NCBI GenBank assembly: GCA_030710605.1
Contig: CP092876.1
Span: forward strand, 89,075,988-89,139,987
From: Cordylochernes scorpioides
Taxonomy: Eukaryota > Arthropoda > Arachnida > Pseudoscorpiones > Chernetidae
Reading direction: 5' to 3'
Length of the DNA: 64,000 bases
How positions within the stretch are numbered: the stretch's first letter is position 1; every line of letters begins with the position of its first letter. The translations under genes and the position numbers were made by a program. The notes beneath the pieces were generated by a model, which had not been told where the DNA came from, searched no databases, and was given only the letters and a program-made list of their open reading frames with translations. This document shows, one piece after another, positions 32,988-45,230 of the stretch.

Positions 32988-35900
32988 ATGACAACTGAAC
33001 TTCCACAAATTCAAAAATTCAACGGCGATAATTTTCATCTATGGAAATTTCAAAGAAGATTATTCTAGAAGCAAAAGATCTTCTCAGTATAAATGATAGC
33101 TCTGAAGTAAAACCTGAAATAGAGGATATTGCAAAATTCTCTGAATGGAAAAAGAAAGATGCAAAATCCAAAATGCTGATCACTACTGCTCTAGAGTTTA
33201 AATATCTTCAATAGATTGTTAATTGCCAGACTTCAGCAGAAATGTGGAAGAAATTATCAACAATATATGAACTGAAATCTGAAACGAACAAATATTTGCT
33301 GCAACAAAGATTTTTCGAATATAAAATGAATCCAAATGATAACATTGCTTCTCACATTTCCAAAGTTGAAACTCAGGCACAACAAATGAAATATCTAGGT
33401 GAGCCAATCTCTGATGTTGCCCTAATTACAAAGATAATTTGCAGCTTACCTGATAAATACAAGAATTTCATAACAGCGTGGGATTCAGTTTCATCAGAAG
33501 AAAAGACTCTAGAAAACTTGACGGCAAGATTACTGAAAGAAGAAAGCTTACAGGATTATTGGGATTCTTCAGGAAATTTTAAACCAGATAATGCCTTGAT
33601 GACTTTTTCAAAGTTCAACAGAAATTCAACAGCTTCCAACAAACAACAGCAGCATCAACAATCCATTAAAGATAAAAAGAAGAACACACACTGTGGATAT
33701 TGCAAGAAGAAAGGACATTGGTGGAAAGAATGCTTGGTGAGAGTGGAAAAAAGTGAGATTGGTGGAAAAAAGGACAACAGCCAAGTTCTTCAGCCAGAGA
33801 TGATAGCTGTGCTTTTTCAGCTGAGACAAGTGCCTTCTTCGCTGAAACAAAGGATTCCTGGATTGCAGATTCTGGAGCAACTGATCACATGACTTTCAGA
33901 AGAGAATGGTTCTCTACGTTCGAAGAAATACCAGAAGGTGTTAATCCTGTGTGCCTTGGAGATGGAAAGAAGATCTATGCAAAAGGTAAGGGAAATATTG
34001 ATATTCTCTCTTATGTTGATAGTCATGAAATTAATGCAACTCTTTTGGATGTTCTCTATATACCTGAATTGGAGACCAATCCTTTTTCAATATCTACTGC
34101 AACAAAACATGGTTTGACGCTCATTTGTAAAGGAAATCAGATAAAATTGACAAAAAAAAATCGAAAGTGCTAGTTACTGGAATAAAGGACAATTCAAATC
34201 TTTATAGAATTTTTATTAAAGCAAAGAAATCTTCACAAACTCATGTTGCTCAGTTAAGTCTAGATATATGGCATCAAAGAATGGGTCATGTAAATCCTAT
34301 AAAATTAACCCAAATGCTTGAAAATAACGTTTTTGAATAAAACATTAAAATTAGAGAAAAGCCTGATTATTTACTATGTGAAGCATGCATCTATGGAAAA
34401 CAAAATAGAAAGGTTTTTCACGCGTCAACAAGTCCAAATTCGACCTATCCAGGAGAGCTGATCTATTCAGATGTTTGTGGACCAATGAGTAAAAGATCAC
34501 CAGGTGGATCATTATATTTAGTATCATTCAAGGATGATTTTTCAAGATTTAGAGTGGCCTACTTCATTAGGCATAAAGCAGATGTACTTGAGAAATTTAA
34601 AGAATTTGTAAAAAGAGTTAGGACTGAAACTGGAAATAAAATAAAAAGATTCAGAACAGATAATGGCACAGAATTCTTAAATAAGAATTTTTCTGATTAT
34701 CTAAAATATCTAGGAATTGTTCATGAACTCACTGCTCCATATACCCCATAACAGAATGGAATTTCTGAAAGAGATAACAGAACAATAGTTGAATCAGCTA
34801 GATGCTTGTTACATGGAAGAAAAATGCCGCTTGAAACTGTGGGCTGAAGCCGTAAACACAGCAGTCTATCTCTTAAATAGATGTACTACTAAAGCATTGG
34901 GAAATTCTACACCTTATGAAATATGGTACAAGAGAAAACCCTCCATCTTACATTTGAAAACTTTTGGATGTAACGCTTATGTGCATATACCAAAAGATAA
35001 CAGAAAGAAATTAGACAAAAAGAGTATTCGTACATTTTTTGTTGAATATACTGAAACTAACAAAAATTATAGAATGTGGGATCCTATTGCTAGAAAAATT
35101 ATCATAAGCAGAGATGTAATATTTACTGAAGCTAATACATCAGAAAATATTCAGGATAACCAACAAGAGCAGGTAACTATATATAGTGAAGAAAGTGTTG
35201 ATAGCACAAATACCAGTTCCAAACCAGAAGAATCATGTCGATACCCTCTTAGGAATAGAATCAGAGAAAAGTAACAATCATCAAACAACTGTACAAGAGC
35301 TATTTCATATGCTTGTTATGTCCATGACCAAGAATCATTGAACTATGAAGATGCAATTGTAGGACACAACTCAAAAAGTGGAAACTAGCAATGGACGATG
35401 AATTCAATTACTTGATGAAAAATCAAACATGGACTTATGTGACACTACCATCAGACAGAAAAGCTATTGCATGCAAGTGGGTATACAAAATAAAGCAAAA
35501 TGCAGATGGATCAAATAAAATGTTTAAGGCTAGACTAGTTGCGAAAGGTTATTCACAAAATCAGGACTTGATTATGGTGAAACCTTTTCTCCAGTAGTAA
35601 AATTCGATTCAATTAGAACAATCTTATTACATTGTGCATCACTTGATATGGAAATGATTCAATTAGATGTAAAATCTGCCTTCTTGAATGGTGATTTGGA
35701 AGAAGAACCTTACATGGAACAACCCCAAGGTTATGAAAACCCAGATTTTCCAAATCATGTTTGCTCTCTTCAGAAAAGCATCTATGGTCTTAAGCAATCC
35801 CCCAGAATGTGGAACAAGAAATTTCATGAGTTTTTAATTAAGTTTGATCTCAAACCTTGCATATCAGATTCATGTGTCTATACAATGAAATGTAAACAGG

Positions 35901-36929
35901 CTTACATATTACTTGCAATATATGTAGATGATTGCTTAATCTGCAGTGTAAATAAACAATATTTAGATGATATAGTACAGTACTTAAATTCCAATTTTGA
36001 AATAAAAACTTTTACTGCCGATTATTTCCTTGGCCTACAAATATATCGAGATAGAACAACTAAAATGTTATTTCTACATCAAGCCTCATACATTGAAAAA
36101 CACTTGAACATTACAACCTTCTTGAAATTAAGTTACAATCTGTACCTTCTGATCCTTACTCAAAACTAACAAAAGAGATGTGCCCAAAGGATAATCAGGA
36201 AATTGAAGAAATGAACAAGATTCCACACAGACAGACAATTGGTAGTTTGATGTACCTCATGACTGGAACTAGACCTGATATTGCCTACGCAGTCAGCAGG
36301 GTTAGCCAATTTATGAACAACCCAGGACCTTCACATTGGACCGCAGTAAAGAAAATATTTGGATACTTAAAAGCTACGAAAAACATCGGTATTTGTTTTG
36401 GTGGGAGTTCCTGCACTACACCTCTGATAGGTTTTTCCGATGCTGATTTTGCTGGAGACCTAGACACAAGAAAATCAACCACCGGATATGTGTTCATGTT
36501 GAATAATGGACCTATTTCTTGGTGCAGTCAAAAACAGAATTGTGTGTCTCTGTCAACAACAGAATCTGAATATATTGCGGCTTCTAAAGCAACGAAAGAA
36601 GCAATTTGGCTGAGACAACTTCTACGCGAGCTACATCAAGAACAAGAAAAGCCTACAACAATTTTTTGCGACAATCAAAGCTGCATAAGACTTGTTCACA
36701 ACCCAGAATACCACAAAAGAACTAAACATATCGATATTTCGTATCACTTTATCAGAGATCAATTTCAAAAAACATGCAATTGACCCCCCTTCTTTATGTC
36801 TGCTCCAATGATCAAGCTGCAGATATATTTACGAAAACTCTACCTCCAGAAAGGTATAGAAGACTAAGAAGCCAACTTGGACTGTTTGAAACAACAAAGT
36901 GCTTGTTAGGTGGGAGTGTTGAAGAGTAA
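32988..36929 (+). pseudogene. copia gag-pol polyprotein with many breaks
   Basis: The start is MTTELPQIQKFNGDNFH at 32,988. Domains in order: Gag, with a TAG near 33,067-33,069 and another in-frame stop near 33,213; CCHC knuckle CGYCKKKGHWWKEC (about 33,695); protease IADSGATDHM, with a frameshift near 33,880; integrase with SPGGSLYLVSFKDDFSRF and FRTDNGTEFLN, and a stop at 34,749-34,751 where a Q codon is expected before NGISERDN; reverse transcriptase with WVYKIKQNADG, LDVKSAFLNGDLEE and YVDDCLI (about 35,925); and RNase H with TRKSTTGYVF and STTESEYIAA. Further shifts occur near 34,170, 35,270, 35,570, 36,110 and 36,775. The true pol end is a TAA just inside the 3' LTR, near 36,929. Clearly non-functional. 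Confidence 0.93.
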
Positions 36930-37140
36930 CTTCGCACATCAGCTGTTGCCTAGCAACGACACCATCCTACCAGACATCACGTGACCTGGCGCCACACTGT
37001 CTATACCTGTAGTTTGAGTTTTGGTTTTCTTCCTGCTACTGCGCTTGCCTTTTGTAACTCTTTTTGTTCCTTGTCATCTTAATATAATATTATTGTTAAT
37101 TAAACAATACTTTTGAGATCCAGCCTCTGATTCTCTTACA
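36917..37140 (+). repeat. 3' LTR of copia 2
   Basis: 224 bp, TGTTGAAGAGTAAC to TTCTCTTACA, followed by GGGGG. Confidence 0.94.
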
Positions 37141-37282
37141 GGGGGTCGGTGGAAGGCTGGTTGAACCGTTGGTTTACGACCACTACGACACGGGTTCGAT
37201 TTCCGCATTGGACAATTTTTTCTGTTAAAAAAAAATGCTCCAATGACCCCCAATTTTTGCAAAAGTCCAACCCCACCAGCGA

Positions 37283-37432
37283 GTTTAAGTAACCGAACGG
37301 GGCTCTGGCACATTTTGTAAGTGCAAAGTCGAACTGCTTTTCACATGTGTAGACATGTGGTGCGCTTACAGTAAAAGCAGTCGCTAACTACCCACCATGA
37401 TTATCATGGCCTGTACCACGTGTACTAGGGAT
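37283..37432 (+). repeat. Shared terminal module, copy 4
   Basis: AACCGAACGGGGCTCTGG, TTTGTAAGTGC, GGTGCGCTTACAGTAAAAGC and CATGATTATCATGGCC follow the order seen at 8,915-9,045. Only this terminus is recognisable here. Confidence 0.7.
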
Positions 37433-38063
37433 AAGCAAAAAAAAAAAACAATAGGAAGTGACAGTCAGACTTTCCCCCTCTACAAATGTCTACAAAAAGA
37501 GAAACATCCAGGCAAAAATACAGTAGTCAACATTCCATCATTGGTATCTAAACCAAAAGCCTGAAGCTATCCTGGAATGTGGGATGAACTGACAGAAAGC
37601 AACCTGTATTTCCAGGCTCAAAATTGCCCATACAAGACCGCTCATTTTCCAGAATGGTGTCAAGACCTTCCTACAATGCACTATATGCAGGACCAAAGAA
37701 GCCTCACCAGACCACCTCTTGGAATGTATGGGACAGGCTCTCTCTATATGCCAACCCTACCAAGATTATAAGAATTTAATCCATGAATCCAATTTCCACG
37801 ACTTTGTGTATAGCCATAAAATTAGATAATTAAAAAAATATATACAAAAAACCAATAATGATTTTAAAACGGGTCCATATACGTATCCAGGACAATTTAC
37901 AAACTAAATAGTAACTTTGAGAAGCAAATATAAGGGTCAATGGTCAGATTTAAAAAGAGAGGACATTATTCAAGACATTATATTTAATTGTGATAGATAT
38001 TCTGACGTTGAAGTTCTGTCATATATTTCATAATATAGTTAACGGAGCTATGATTGTGTAGAC
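37433..38063. other. No recognisable gene
   Basis: A 64-codon frame at 37,577-37,771 starts with ATG but has no domain I recognise. The rest is AT-rich. Confidence 0.45.
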
Positions 38064-38252
38064 CAGGGTCGGCAAACTGCGGCTCTTTGGATGTGAAGCT
38101 GCTAACTCTTTATATAGTTCCATACGCAATAGTTATTTATGTGAGTATTATTTATTGTTGGCAAGAAAACATTTTTGTGGCTCTTTAAAAACTTTGAAAT
38201 TTTGTAAATTGTAATTTTTGACTCTTCCAACTCAAAAGTTTGCCGTCCCTTT
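38064..38252. mobile_element. hAT-like MITE, copy 1
   Basis: 189 bp. Termini CAGGGTCGGCAAACT and its near-complement are inverted. The flanking 8-mers GTGTAGAC (38,056-38,063) and GTCTAGAG (38,253-38,260) match at six of eight sites, as expected for an old 8-bp hAT target duplication. Internally it shares CTCTTTATATAGTTCCATAC and GTGGCTCTTTAAAAACTTTG with copy 2. Confidence 0.8.
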
Positions 38253-38350
38253 GTCTAGAGGATAAGGTCTTTATCGTTGGAGGAGCCTCTTCGACTATAC
38301 CTAGATGATTTCCTATATTCACAGTTTCATTCTAGAATACCTATTATCAA

Positions 38351-38665
38351 CATATATAGTCACGACCGTCTTTCCACCGTCATGTCACGGATGCGCGCGC
38401 ATCATCATTATGATCATTATCATTATCTAATGATAATAATAATAATAATTATTATTATATTATTATTATTATCAACATATATAGTCACGACCGTCTTTCC
38501 TCAATCAATTCCTCATCGCTGTCACGGATGCGCGCGCATCATCATTATGATCATTATCTAATGATAATAATAATAATAATTATTATTATTATATTATTAA
38601 TATTAATATATATAGTCCCGACCGTCTTTTCTCATTTCCTCATCGCTGTTACGGATGCGCGCGCA
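38351..38665. repeat. Three tandem units of about 126-130 bp
   Basis: Each unit starts near TATATAGTCACGACCGTCTT (38,355; 38,480; 38,610), passes CACGGATGCGCGCGCA, and continues into an AT-rich ATAATAATAATAATTATTATT palindrome-like run. The third unit ends at GCGCGCACAGG. The open frames here come from the repeats. Confidence 0.85.
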
Positions 38666-38789
38666 CAGGGAGGTCACGTGCTCGCCGGCAGCCAACAGGC
38701 GCGCGCCGCCGGCATTACGTCATAGATTATAAACACAAGGTAATAAAGCCAAATAAAAAAATAATGTGTGATAAGGAACAATTTGGATT

Positions 38790-39145
38790 ATATACATATA
38801 TAATTGCCTTATTCTGTCTGTGTGAAGTTCACTGTGTGAAGTTCACGGATAGATTTTGGTCAGAATGGATAAAATAAAAAAAGTGTCAAGGGATGGGAAT
38901 CGAACCCACGACCTTCCGCTTACCGGGCAGATGCCATGACCACTAGGCTACCCTGGACATATTTTTCCTTTCACATTTTTATTTTTATATTTTCAAGACA
39001 CACACAGTTTGGGGCGGGACGTTTCATAAGAGAGACATCCACGGCGCCAATTTATAATTGTAACGAATAGTATTTTAATTAAAACATTTTAAAAATATAT
39101 ACGCACTCGGGTAAAACCCGGGCGTTGCCCGGGCCATTCGTCTAG
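38790..39145 (+). mobile_element. Helitron-like 3' part, copy B
   Basis: It ends with a 17-base GC hairpin (39,117-39,133), then CATTCGT and CTAG (39,142-39,145) followed by T, as Helitrons do. It shares GTAAAACCCGGGCGTTGCCC and an upstream TTGCCTTATTCTGTCTG phrase with copy A at 6,670-8,000, in the opposite orientation. A tRNA-like sequence lies inside. The 5' end is not defined. Confidence 0.6.
38884..38958 (-). tRNA. tRNA-like sequence (probably a tRNA-derived repeat)
   Basis: On the minus strand GTCCAGG pairs with CCTTGAC at six of seven positions. Box A TAGCCTAGTGG and box B GGTTCGATTCC are intact. The anticodon loop CCGGTAA has GGT in the anticodon place but C where tRNAs carry a universal T33. 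With related copies in a repeat at 5,531 and a position inside a Helitron-like element, a decayed or repeat-borne tRNA is more likely than a working tRNA-Thr. Confidence 0.4.
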
Positions 39146-42100
39146 TTGTACGTTTTCTTATAATTTAAAGATACTTGCACAGAATACGTAATGATAGTAA
39201 AATAAAAGGACAAGTTTCAAGATGCTGCTTTATATTCTAAAATCACTTCCATCAATAATTGACAATATAACCCAGAATAAGTATATTGCTACGGCGTTTT
39301 ATGGTTTCCACAAGTCCATATCTCAGAAGAAGGCCAAGTGACACTCACTCCTCACTTTCTTACTGCTACTCTTTTTGTGTTGTTTTTCTTGCTTCCTCTT
39401 TCTCTTTCTTTTTTTTCTTTTTCCTCTGTGTATATCGTTATTTCCTTTGTCTCACTGCTTTGTTCTTATGCATACCTCTGGTGAATCCTGTATAGGGTCA
39501 GTGACCCTAAATAAAGGCTTTTTGTTGTTATATTCTAAAATCGACTAGCTGATAAAGAACTTATGCTTGGATGAAGCTAGCCGATTTTGATAATAAGAAG
39601 CGCCTTCCAGAATTCGTCAATTTTTATTTGACTTTTATAAATGTACTTTAGTTTTTCGTTGTGTTCCATCGTTATACTGCCACTAGCGTATATGTACCAT
39701 TGGTGTTTAAAGTGAAGTATAATAGAAGTGTGTAGGGTTATGTGTACCGTTCTCATTAGCTGGTACACCATGACGTAGCTGCTGACAGACCAGGCGACAG
39801 CTGAGATAAAGTACTGTAAACAGCGGCGCCGAGATAGAAGTCTGGATGGACTGTACTACTTGGGTGTGCTCTACTAGGAGGATGGATTCGAGTTGCTGTG
39901 AAACTTTCTATTTCCGGTGAGTAATACTACGAAAATTGCTCTTCAATGGTTTCATTTTGACGGGAGAGTAGCTTTTTTTCGTTTAAGATTGGTTACCAAA
40001 ATCTTATATAGCTTAGTCAATAAGTTATCCCAACCATTTTATCAGTTAACTATGATACTCTTCTTTAGCCGTGCTCAATAAAGTTGTTTTTTAGCTGAAA
40101 TACACCAGTGCTATATCTTTGATCAATTAGGAAGATTTACCGTGTGGATCTCATGAAGTTGAAGTTATCCTAGGTCGATGAGTACCATAGCCTGAAGCCA
40201 TGGTGGAAGTTCCGAATCAACCAAAGATTTTATTATGGCTCTATCACCGAGTCTGCTAAACTGTTACGACTGTTGATAGATTACACACGGTGTTGCGCAT
40301 CTTCTGATGCCGAAAGTATCTTCTGTAAATTTGATACCGGTGAATTATCGATGTAACACCATTTTTACTTATTGTAAGCGTGTTACTTAACGTCCGAGGA
40401 AGAGCTCCTATGCTTGAATATTTAATATTTTCGTTAGTAAACAAAAACATCGTTTAATTTGTACCAAAAGTGGAACTTCTCCCTTTTAAAAATGTATTAA
40501 AACAAAGGTGACACGCTTTTTATGGTACATGAATACCACCCACCCACAACTTTATTTTGCATCATTTACTTTGTAATAAAAAATAGGTCTCTATACATAC
40601 CATGAATTATTGTGACGATAGCTACCTGATGGAAAGTCGGTGTTTATACTAGTGTGGTCTACATTTCGCATAGAATTTTATTCCCTGGAGCTACTCCAAT
40701 CCGGCGAGTGTCTACCAAACCAACCAACGAGCTAAAGGTCTCTAGGTGGGCATTCTGAGTTAGTGTTGGTGGGTGGCTTTGTAACCGACATGAGTCTGCT
40801 AGATTTCTGATACGATCAATTCATAGGACATAGTTATTGCGTCTATTATGATGGGAGAGGTTTATTTATTTCTTTCTTTTTGAGAAAAAAAAATGCAGAT
40901 ACGCTCTCTTGGGATCTGAAAATATCATCAACCAGGAATCTGTAGACTTCAGAACAACTGAGGAGGATGTTCTGACATCTCACATCTTGTCCTAACCTAA
41001 TTAAAGTACGATAATCTCCTATACCGGTTGAGATATCTCAGTAAACCAACGCCATTATTTAGGGCGGGAAGTTTGCGATCGGTACACCATATTTGTGCCA
41101 AGTTTCAGGGTTCTTCTACGGATACTCTCTCACTAATATAAAAATAATGGATTAGATGTATAAAAGAATTTTAAAGCGCACTTTGAAGTTTTATATCACA
41201 AAATATAATTAAACAATACACACACACAAAAACCTTTATTAAGACACACAGGTCTTACAGAGGATTCTCCTTGGGGTTACAAGACGGAGAAACCTATGAA
41301 AGTGGGAAATATACAAAGGGGTAAAAATGGAGAAAGATTATATACACATGATAAATATATACAGATTATTATTTGAATGATCCTATGGAGAATAAGAATA
41401 TGGATTTGGAAATATGGATGGAAGAAGTGGAGAGCGAAAAGAGGAAAAAACAGGTATTTACATATGAAACATGCATATAATGGAACAGTCAATTTAAGCT
41501 CTTCTGCTCACACAGCACAGGTGGACCATGGCTTTTTTCAAGAAATCTTTAAGAGATTTTCCAGGAAAATCCGAGTGTAATGAAACTATACCATTATTAT
41601 TATTATTGATTTCCTTATATATTCATCACAATAACAAAATTATCATCTACTATAATATGTACCTAAAGTAGTACGACCTCACCATATGTTTATATGTCCG
41701 CGTTTTTATTCGCGTTATGATTAGTTTCTCACTGTCTGTGACCTTATTTACCCAATAAGCGTTTAATTATCAGTAAGTGGCAGACTTTTGGACGCAAACC
41801 TTTTATTTAAAAAGGTGCTGGGAATTCTAAAAAAGGTGTAAGAAAGGTGTTATTTTTTTTTTTGAAAACACCTTTTTTGCACATAACATGACTATAAATT
41901 AAGTGTGGAATTTAACCACTTATGGTCAAAACTTAAGTAAGTTGTACCTTTTATTATGTATATATCGGAACAATAACTCTAAATGATATTACAGTGACTT
42001 TTATTGAAGACACACGAGATAACCAAATGTGAACAAAATTGCCTCTGTCTCCTACAAAAAAAAAACAGTCGACCGGCGACATTAAAGACTTTCCACTTCC

Positions 42101-42191
42101 TAAGTTTTGTCTACGAGTGTGTATATATATATATATATATAGATATAATAAATAATTAAAAATCCGAATACAAATTATTGAATAAAAAAAA

Positions 42192-42358
42192 AGAGGTTTT
42201 TCCTAAGCGGAAAAATCTCAAAAATGATAAAAGGCAATTTTTTTTTTACTCCAGTAAATAGAGTATGAATATAATTCCTTGTAATACCTTTCAATGAAAT
42301 ATGTTCTGGAGTAAAAGTTTGCCTTTTATCATTTATGAGATAAGCGGCAAACCTCTCT
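42192..42358. repeat. Imperfect inverted repeat, MITE-like hairpin
   Basis: ATGATAAAAGGCAA followed by a T run and ACTCCAG (42,224-42,254) pairs with CTGGAGT, an A run and TTTGCCTTTTATCAT (42,306-42,332). Flanking GAGGTTT and AAACCTC extend the pairing. The loop is about 50 bases. Confidence 0.75.
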
Positions 42359-42599
42359 CTCCATATTAAAACAAATTAATTTTGCATATTGTTTCCTTAT
42401 TTCAAGATCAGAATGGTTCAATATTGTAGTGAGATCTCAGGAAGTTTCTAAAATAATTTGAATTTATTTTATTTTTAAGTTTATTTGGTAAAAATTGTTT
42501 TTATTTTCAATAAATACCCTACTAGAGAGTGTGTGTTTCATTAAAAATCGATACACCAGGAATACGACAGATTACAGATGGGACATTTATTCGTTAGAC

Positions 42600-42807
42600 C
42601 AGGGGTCGTCAAACTTGCGGCTCGCGAGCCACATGCGGCCCTTTGGATGTGAAACTGCGACTCTTTATATAGTTCCATACGAAAATATTTATTTATGCAA
42701 TTATTATTTATTTTTGGCAAGAACATATTTTGTGGCTCTTTAAAAACTTTGAAATTTCGTAAATTGCATTTTTTTTACTCTTCCGACTCAAATTTTGTCG
42801 ATCCCTG
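42600..42807. mobile_element. hAT-like MITE, copy 2
   Basis: 208 bp, with CAGGGGTCGTCAAACTTGCG at one end and a complementary GTCGATCCCTG at the other. Flanking 8-mers CGTTAGAC and CGCTAGGA match at five of eight sites. The interior matches copy 1. A fuller GGCTCGCGAGCCACATGCGG segment is present here but lost in copy 1. Confidence 0.8.
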
Positions 42808-43452
42808 CGCTAGGAAGAAGATGCTGTGATATGCAAATGATTAAATTTTCAACGCATTTATGCAAAATAAGCGCCGGTAGCGACACCTAAAATGTGTTGA
42901 AAGGAAGAGATTGTACAGAGAAGGTGTCTCATACAGAAATTGTATTTGAAACGTTGCTTCCTTATGAAAGGTTGTCGTGATGTATTGTGTAAGAACGATT
43001 AATGCTTACCAACACGTTTCTGAGATTGATAGAAGAGAACTGTAGCCTAACTACCGGGATTGCGGTTTATCGTACCACAGTATTGCTGCTCGCGTCGGTC
43101 GAGATCCCAGGACAGAATATAGACTCGATAGGATGGTCATAGGAACGACGTACCCCGTGAAGACCGACATGTTACCCTCATGGCCTTAATGTGGATCTAA
43201 TGAGCCTCCCATTAATTTTTCATTGCAGTAAGGGCAGTAGATATAATTGTTTGATTTTTAAAAGAATCATACCCGTATAAAATAGTGCCAATTTCTCACA
43301 TAACAGATGGCGCGCTAATGCATCATATTTTCCTTTGGTGAAAGTATCACATAGATTTTGTACGTAACCTGCATCATAAGTCTTATTTTTATTATTCGTA
43401 AAATCCTCTCTGCGCTATACATATAAATAATAAACAACTTCGTTCGATGTAT

Positions 43453-43590
43453 TTCTTGTTTTATTTTATATTCATCTCAAGCTTTCGGGTATCACAAACC
43501 TTTCTACAAGAATTTATGATTCTTGAGTACAATCCTGTAGAAGGGGTTGTGATACCTGAATGCCTTAGATGAATATAAAATAAGAAAGCC
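43453..43590. repeat. Palindromic repeat with about 60-bp arms
   Basis: TTTTATTTTATATTCATCT (43,459) pairs with AGATGAATATAAAATAAG (43,567), and GGGTATCACAAACC pairs with GGGTTGTGATACC. It is an imperfect hairpin about 138 bp long without coding capacity. Confidence 0.8.
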
Positions 43591-43956
43591 ATCTTCAAAA
43601 TATTTTTTTTGTTTATTACTCTTATTATCATTTCCTCAATCCTAAATCTCACACAGTAGAATGTGGAGATACTACCGTCAGTTTCTATACCTTCTTCTTT
43701 ATATTGTAACAAAGTATTTATTAATTTTATTATTTTTATTAACAGAGTGGTCATTTTTATGTTTATATTTTGCTACTCTGTAAATTTCCCTCTTTTGTTT
43801 ATCACTCATAGTTTGTTCTTGCCTGAAATAAATTGTTGTCCCATCCCGAAGTTGGTCTTCTCTAATTTTCCACGTGGCAATATGATCTTACAACATTTTA
43901 TAATAAATATCTTTTTTTAATCATGTTTACATTTAATTCGGCTATTAAATACTATA

Positions 43957-44287
43957 CACTCACGAACAAAACTGAACTGTTTCAGACAATAACGGTCGGT
44001 GATGTCCCAGGTCGTCATTTTAATTTTGGATACAGAGACGATTATGTTCACACTTGGTTATATCATGTGTCTTCAATAAAGGTAAATGTAATATCTTTCA
44101 CAGTACTGTCTGAAACCTGATATACATGCTAAAAGGTAAAACTTCCTTAAGTTTTGTCCATGAGTGTATTGTCTGAAACCCGATATACATGCTAAAAGGT
44201 AAAACTTCCTTAAGTTTTGTCCATGAGTGTATTGTCTGAAACCCGATATTCATGCTAAAAGGTTACACTTCCTTTTGTCCATGAGTG
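43957..44287. mobile_element. Tc1/mariner-like MITE with internal tandem repeats
   Basis: 331 bp flanked by TA (43,955-43,956 and 44,288-44,289). The ends CACTCACGAACAAAA and CACTCATGGACAAAA are inverted. The right half consists of three tandem units of about 62-67 bp (TGTCTGAAACCCGATATACA and onward), each ending in a TTTGTCCATGAGTGTA that repeats the terminus. No transposase is present. Confidence 0.75.
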
Positions 44288-44989
44288 TATTTTAAATAGC
44301 ATAAAATGTTATAGTTTAAACTTAGGTGTCAAACTATGGCCTTATTGTTAACAAAAATCACTATAATAAACACTTCTTTGCGATACCAAACCAAAAGTCA
44401 GAGAATCAATCTACTTAGTTGCATATACACGATCCCTCCCAATGCCATATTCTCTCACGACAAATGTTCACACTTATTGGCCCGCAACCTATGTTTTACA
44501 TGCTCGCTGGTAAAAAAAGAATGAAGCCTGCATTTGACATGTAAAGATGGTCTCATAAAACACTTTTCCTAATCTCCAGAATTTTTATTAATTGATCTAA
44601 AACGAACATTGTATATTGTTGCACCAGGTTGCGGATTGGCAGACTCTTTAACCTTGATTCTCTCCTGTGCTGGGTCTTGTATCTTACCAGAACGTGTTTC
44701 AACCATCCTAAAAATTTATATAAGGGCATAATGAGATAACTCTACTTTAAGTGGCCTCCAGAATTATTTATTTATTTCTCACATCAAAGAGAGCAGTGAA
44801 GTCACACAGTGTACCAAAATACAAATGGTGATTCTATAATACATATATAATGTTTAATAAAATAAGTAAATATAAAATATAAATTTGAATTTAAAATATA
44901 TAAAAAATAATATTACAAATTAAAATAAAATAGGTTCATTAGCCATGATGCAACAATATGCTATTCATGGTGGTGTCTTGCCCATGGAG

Positions 44990-45230
44990 TAGATCAGATC
45001 GGTCCATGCACCCTGACCACAATAACGACCAACCGAGGTGTGTTGTTCGTATGGATGTCCTCTTCTGGATTGATGTCTTCTATATAGAGGGCTGCAAGGA
45101 TGGCCGGGTATATATGGTCAGTTGGGTGTTGTGACAGTTATTGCAGTTCCTGTAGGATCTAGTCATGTCTGGGTTTATCCTCATTCCTTTAAATGTCCTG
45201 TTCTGATTCTTGAAAATTTTAATTCTCTAT
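44990..45230 (-). pseudogene. Possible LINE-type zinc-binding C-terminal fragment
   Basis: Minus-strand text MTRSYRNCNNCHNTQLT with DHIY and PAILAALY in a second frame, then an INPEEDIHTNN and VVRVHG stretch, resembles the Cys-His tail after the RNase H domain of some LINEs. Frames change twice, and the match is weak. The same text occurs in the mirrored arm near 63,250-63,490. Confidence 0.25.

Larger units (their letters stand above)
32695..37140 (+). mobile_element. copia-type LTR retrotransposon 2 with GGGGG duplication
   Basis: 4,446 bp with 224-bp LTRs (32,695-32,918 and 36,917-37,140). A 5-bp duplication GGGGG flanks it (32,690-32,694 and 37,141-37,145). The primer site TGGCAGCAGAGC directly follows the 5' LTR and resembles a tRNA-iMet site. 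A purine tract TTAGGTGGGAG precedes the 3' LTR. The LTRs differ at about four sites, roughly 98% identical. It is a different family from copia 1, though all five domains are present in the same order. Confidence 0.96.
39146..43452. other. Long stretch without a supported gene
   Basis: Contents seen: bases 39,300-39,535 end in a GTCAGTGACCCTAAATAAAG and GTTGTT tail like some LINE 3' ends; 39,780-39,912 is less AT-rich and ends in a strong splice-donor-like CCGGTGAGTAA; bases 40,180-40,260 and 40,740-40,830 carry diverged copies of a repeat containing a CACCGAGTC or CCGACATGAG phrase; 42,121-42,142 is a TA microsatellite. No domain is recognised in the short open frames. Confidence 0.45.

Noticed and set aside
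38884..38958. A functional tRNA-Thr gene
   Set aside because: T33 is replaced by C, the acceptor stem has a mismatch, and related copies lie within repeats.
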